From NCBI GenBank assembly GCA_905250125.1, contig CAJNOL010000482.1, positions 68,429 through 132,428 of the forward strand: DNA of 64,000 nt, given 5' to 3'. The notes beneath the pieces are model-generated. The model was given only the letters and a program-made list of their open reading frames with translations, did not search any database and was not told where the DNA came from. Position numbers and translations under genes: made by a program. Numbering within the stretch: position 1 is the first letter of the stretch; each line of letters opens with the position of its first letter. This DNA comes from Rotaria sordida. Its lineage: Eukaryota > Rotifera > Eurotatoria > Philodinida > Philodinidae. Below are positions 59,851-64,000 of the stretch, one piece after another.

Positions 59851-60541
59851 CTTTATTCGTACTTGATAATAATATCGAGAACAAATAATGTAACTTAGAA
59901 ATAATCCTATTACTATTTTCTTTTTTTATCGAAAGATAAATTATCAATAATACAAAAAAAAAATGTAAGTGAAAATGCCATTTAATCTATTAATTCATTA
60001 CCCAATACTTTAATAAATAATGAAACACTAACTAAACAAATTAAATATGCAACCAATTGAAAATCTCTAATTAGCACATATATCTATGGAATAAGAAAAT
60101 GATTCAATTTTGCTTATTTCATTTTCTTTTTACTGCTTTCATTGTCATTATGATATATTCGACAAGTATGCTATTGTCTAGTACCTTTTAGTCTGACTGA
60201 TTGTTATGCTCGTTCACTCATATATATGCGCGCATGCATCCGTTATAAAAATAAAGAAGAAAAAGACCGACCGTAATGAATGCTTCTAAGGCTTCTTTTT
60301 TCGAATTTTTACCGAGTGACAAGAAAAAAAAAGACCCTGCCTACGCATGCATAGCAGTGACCCAGCACCCGGAAAAAAAAGAGAAAGGAGGAAAAGCGAA
60401 CATAAGGAACAGAAGGGATGTCGATGTAGTAAATCATTCGTCGATATAGCAGAAGAACAAGCGAAGTCTTCTATTCTATGAGCTACCACTCGACATAGCA
60501 TAGGGCATTAGTTGTAAATTGATTTACCCTTGCACTTGATC

Positions 60542-62484
60542 ATGCAGCTACAAGAGCGTATTTTGCAGGTATTATTCAATAAATGTTTTTCAAGTTATAG
60601 CCAAATAAATATTCATAAATATTAATTTTATTCATCTATTTAGCTAATGAAAAATAATTCAGATACATTATCATTAACATATACAGAATTTTGTCATATT
60701 AGAAATGTTATAACACGAGCTGAATTAGAAAATTTATTATTTAATGAAAAACTTTATACTGAAGTCGCCAATAGCAAAGTAAATTTAATCGAATTCATGA
60801 ATTTTCTTTTTTTTTTTTTAATTAATTTTTTATTCATTTAGTTATGTTTCACATGTCGAAAAGTTCATTTTAATTTACTTACATTCACATTTGGTATTCA
60901 ATGTAATGTTTGTAAACAGAAAGTTTGTCGAAATTGTGTTACACAAGTAGGAAAAAAACCTGTGGTTTGTTTTTCTTTTCATTTTATAATTTACATTTCT
61001 TTAATTAGATTGCTCTACCGAAAGAAAGATTAAATGATTTACCAATTCAAGCATTTACTCCATTAACATTAACAAAATCATTATTAGATGCAGATAGATG
61101 TCATTCACTTGATGTGCAGTAAGTATTTATATCAAAACAAAGTTCGGTATTTATAGTTGATAATAGCTATAGGGAATTATAATAATACTTATTTTTTCAT
61201 ATATTTTTGGTAAATATATAGTTATAGGAAAGCAAATAAAGAGTTTAATATATATATATATATATATGAAAAAAAAGAATGATTCATTCGAGTCTATTAA
61301 AAAATAAAAATGTTTTTGAATAGAAAAAATATTTTTTTTTGTTTTATTTGAAAGCTTTTTTATATATATTTTTATTATAAATGCAGACACAATTGTTTTA
61401 ATATTCCATATTTATAGGGCATGCCTAAAAACTTTCTGTTTACTTTGAAGTTTTTTCTTGCTAGACGTTAAACGTATCCGGATTATTTGCTAGTTCAATA
61501 TTCATAAAAGGGTAATTGAGGTTGTATAATAGCAAATGATGTTAGGTACTTAAGTTATAATAAAAGCGGAAAAAACAAATTTTTTACAATTATCATCTTT
61601 CAAATTATCGTTGAGTAAAAGAAAAAAAGCTCTCCATTTATAACTCATACATTAATGTAAATATCTTTTATTAAATGAACAAAAATTAGACATAATTATG
61701 TCACTATCTATTCTAATATCTAATATTCAAATAAAATGTCAAAGAAAAAATTTTAATTCTTCATAATCCTGTGAAATACATTACGAAGATTTTTTTTACA
61801 CTCCTTCTCTCTCTCTCTACTTTGCAAGTTATTTTGTTCCCTAAAGAATTGTATTAATAGTTTTCTTTTTCTCTTAAAATAAAATTCTTAATCGATTTTA
61901 GATCTCCTCTAACACCCACAATGAATTATATAAATTATGATGATTATGGATCACGTCGTTGTTCAACACCAGGCAATGCTCATAAACAATCTAATACAAC
62001 AAAATGGCAAACAGAACCAATTGATATATGTACAGATTGTTTTTTTCTTTTACAACAAATTCGAGAAAAATTTCGTCAACGTCATATATCACCTACAATA
62101 ACAAAACATTCAGTTTCATCAAGATCATCATCATTTAATCGTTCACATCAATTATCATCACGTTCAACATCAAATTATAATCTTTCAACATCATCATCAA
62201 CATCATCAATAGCTACATTATTAGCACAACAACAACAACGTTCATTAATGTTTACAACAAATTCAATTTATTCAAATTTAAAACAAACAAAATCAGCACA
62301 AGATTTATCAGTACAAAATTTATCATTAAATAATGATTTATTACAAACATCAACAACAACAACAGCAACAACAGATGCAATCAATAATGATATAAATGAA
62401 AAAGTTAGTCTATCACGACATAATCTTTTTCTTAAACTTCAACCAACATATGATATTAAATTTGATAATATTAAAACACGATAA
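60542..62484 (+). CDS. Spire-like actin nucleation factor, C-terminal half only (Spire box + FYVE-type zinc finger)
   Basis: Five exons give 319 aa: 60542-60568, 60644-60778, 60842-60946, 61009-61118 and 61902-62484. The Spire box reads LSLTYTEFCHIRNVITRAEL. The zinc finger has four CxxC-type pairs: LCFTC, CNVC, CRNC and, after a 70-residue insert, ICTDC. LCFxCR..HF, C..CK..VC..C and the ALPKERLNDLPI segment match animal Spire proteins. A Ser/Thr/Gln-rich tail follows. In Spire this part targets vesicle membranes and Rab/myosin V partners, while KIND and WH2 domains nucleate actin with formins. KIND and WH2 are not found upstream in this window. The chosen ATG (MQLQERILQ) has an in-frame TAA shortly upstream, so the model is either a short Spire or lacks distant 5' exons. 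Confidence 0.8.
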
Positions 62485-63345
62485 TCGATAATTTTTTTGT
62501 CTAGTCGTATTTTTTTTTCTTTGTTCTTATGATTCGATTTATTTTTTCATGCATATCTTCATACATTCATTCATTGTATTGTATGTACTCAATGAAAGAA
62601 AAACAGATTTTCTCGTTGCATTCATTTTACTTCTCTAGAACCTATTGTATTGACTAGCCTTTAGAATATGCTGAATTATTTTATTATTCATGTGCAGTAA
62701 TATATAAAAATGTTTTTCTTTCTCTTATGTATATATCAAAGTATGTAGAACATTTTGTTGTTTCTTTTTTTTTCTGATATGTATAATAAATATATGTATG
62801 AATGTGAAATTTAATAGAGAAATACATTTGAATATTCACGTCTAAATTCATTTCATTTTTAAAGATTTATCATAGATTATTATTCTTCGGTACTATCAAT
62901 AATTGATCAGTGTTACAATCATAACTAATATCTAACCACAAGGTATGTAATATAATGCAAAAAAAAAAACCATTAATTATCATTAATATAACATGAAGAA
63001 TGTTGTTAATTGATAGTATAAGACTGGAAAGAAAAATTTAATAAAAAAAAAAGATGGTCTATATTTAGGACTAAAGTTATTTACTTTTATATCCCATTCT
63101 TGCTTTTCTTTTTATATTTGAAAATATGTTCGTTAGATTCAAATAAAAATAATTTAAAATATTCATGAGTATAATATTTCCGTGAAATAATTTTATACGA
63201 AAACTAAATTATTCTATTAATACTTTAAAAATTTCTTATCTAAAAACTAATTATTTTTATAATTATTTTCATTTTTTTTTTAATAGGAGTTTTCAATTAG
63301 TTATTATAGTTTCGTTTCAATTATATAGTATCTAAAACAAGTGTA
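62485..63345. other. Spire 3' flank and VKOR promoter interval
   Basis: 861 AT-rich bases. Several AATAAA-like signals near 62785-62800 fit Spire polyadenylation. The VKOR promoter must lie in the rest, with no motif recognised. AATAGGAG at about 63284 and a TTTCAG-poor stretch give no clear 5' UTR intron. Confidence 0.35.
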
Positions 63346-63828
63346 ATGTCTGTTTATCGTCAAATTGCAACAGCATTATGTCTAGGCGGCATTGGCCTTT
63401 CATTATATGCATTCTATATTGAAATACGTAAAACAAATGATCCATCTTATCGAGCTGCCTGTGATATAAGTGAACGTATGAGTTGTTCACGTGTATTAAC
63501 ATCTCGATGGGGTCGAGGTTTTGGTTTATTTAAATCTGATTCATTATTTAATATACCAGATTCATTATTTGCCTTGATTTATTATTGTTTATCATTAATT
63601 CTTAATCGATCATATACATCGAAAACAATAGCTCGTTTACGTGTTTTTCTTTCAATAATAACTAATCTTGGTTCAATTTATCTTGGTTATATACTTTATT
63701 TTGTTTTACATGATTTATGTCTTGTCTGTTGTGGAATGTATGTACTTAATTTTATCATATTTATTTGTAATTGGAAATTATTAACAATGACAAAAGCAAG
63801 CAAACATAAGCAGAAGAAGAAACAATAG
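63346..63828 (+). CDS. VKORC1: Vitamin K epoxide reductase (VKORC1-like)
   Basis: An uninterrupted 160-aa frame, close to human VKORC1 (163 aa). It is an ER membrane thiol oxidoreductase that reduces vitamin K epoxide/quinone for gamma-carboxylation. The loop cysteines are Cys39 and Cys47 in CDISERMSCSR, followed by the conserved SRWGRGFGL. The active site CxxC is Cys125-Cys128 in HDLCLVCCGMY. Four hydrophobic spans are visible (about 7-24, 73-87, 98-121, 124-145), and PDSLFALIYY matches the Ser/Asn-x-x-F quinone-site region. The lysine-rich tail ends KKKQ, which fits a KKxx-type ER retrieval signal. VKORC1 versus VKORC1L1 cannot be separated here. Human VKORC1 has introns; none is seen here. 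Confidence 0.95.
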   Translation: MSVYRQIATALCLGGIGLSLYAFYIEIRKTNDPSYRAACDISERMSCSRVLTSRWGRGFGLFKSDSLFNIPDSLFALIYYCLSLILNRSYTSKTIARLRVFLSIITNLGSIYLGYILYFVLHDLCLVCCGMYVLNFIIFICNWKLLTMTKASKHKQKKKQ

Positions 63829-63829
63829 G

Positions 63830-63864
<35 letters not shown>

Positions 63865-64000
63865 GCACGGACTCATAAAAAAGAGGAGAGAAAAAAAAAG
63901 AAGAGAAAATATCTGACAATTTGCTTTACTCGCGTTTGTGTTCATACTCCTCCTCAAGAAAGAAAAAGCATCATCGTTTTTCTGTTCTTATTTTCTTTTT
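63829..64000. repeat. VKOR 3' flank with (CATA)n/(CA)n microsatellite
   Basis: Immediately after the stop lies a compound run of CATA units (about 63830-63846) followed by about nine CA units ending near 63866. The remainder is purine-rich then T-rich up to the window edge. Confidence 0.8.

Noticed and set aside
60286..60501. Minus-strand 71-codon Cys/Leu-rich frame upstream of Spire
   Set aside because: Low-complexity sequence without splice sites or similarity.
1..64000. tRNA, rRNA, CRISPR arrays, bacterial operons
   Set aside because: No cloverleaf with A/B boxes, rRNA block or spaced-repeat array was seen, and all genes have eukaryotic structure.

Overview
This is an AT-rich animal nuclear window. 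Every gene model below was assembled by eye from open frames joined at GT/AG splice sites. Most introns are 45-80 bases with poly-T tracts, and codons end mostly in A or T. Encoded proteins are clear metazoan orthologues: AP-2 alpha, DNA polymerase alpha, a MET-type receptor kinase, Spire and VKOR. Compact gene islands, tiny introns, hAT/mariner fossils and many hairpin elements suggest a rotifer, possibly an AT-rich bdelloid. That assignment is inference; no marker gene proves it.

Layout. 1-1040 holds the 3' end of an unidentified gene (+). 3668-5350 is a small homeobox gene (+) with a POU-like homeodomain and no POU-specific domain. 6797-7987 is mitochondrial enoyl reductase MECR (-), divergent from AP-2 alpha (+, 8457-14009, 19 exons, 935 aa). 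DNA polymerase alpha follows (+, 14415-23842, 30 exons, 1462 aa). 23843-42024 is a gene-poor accessory stretch. It holds one intronless membrane protein with an FkbM-like fold (26751-27935, -), a 2.6 kb hAT-like element carrying CCGAGA/TCTCGG arrays, a 136 bp hAT-type MITE, a mariner fossil, a 30-bp minisatellite and a decayed exon series.

42025-50519 is a MET/RON-family receptor tyrosine kinase (+, 13 exons, 1327 aa); its introns carry a dead hAT transposon and hairpin elements. 53081-54059 (-) is a 7TM receptor pseudogene. 55356-57016 (-) encodes an unusual 403-aa protein: three membrane spans, a proline-rich linker and a C-terminal domain resembling the dynein heavy-chain stalk and microtubule-binding domain. 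60542-62484 (+) is a Spire homologue containing only the Spire box and FYVE-like zinc finger. 63346-63828 (+) is an intronless VKOR.

The genes are ordinary eukaryotic transcription units with no operon logic; MECR and AP-2 alpha share a 469 bp divergent promoter interval. The most novel items are the membrane-anchored dynein-stalk protein, the hAT-like element with array-filled ends, the POU-less POU-type homeobox gene, and the MET-like kinase with an enlarged activation loop. Exon limits come from reading frame and family similarity, not transcripts.
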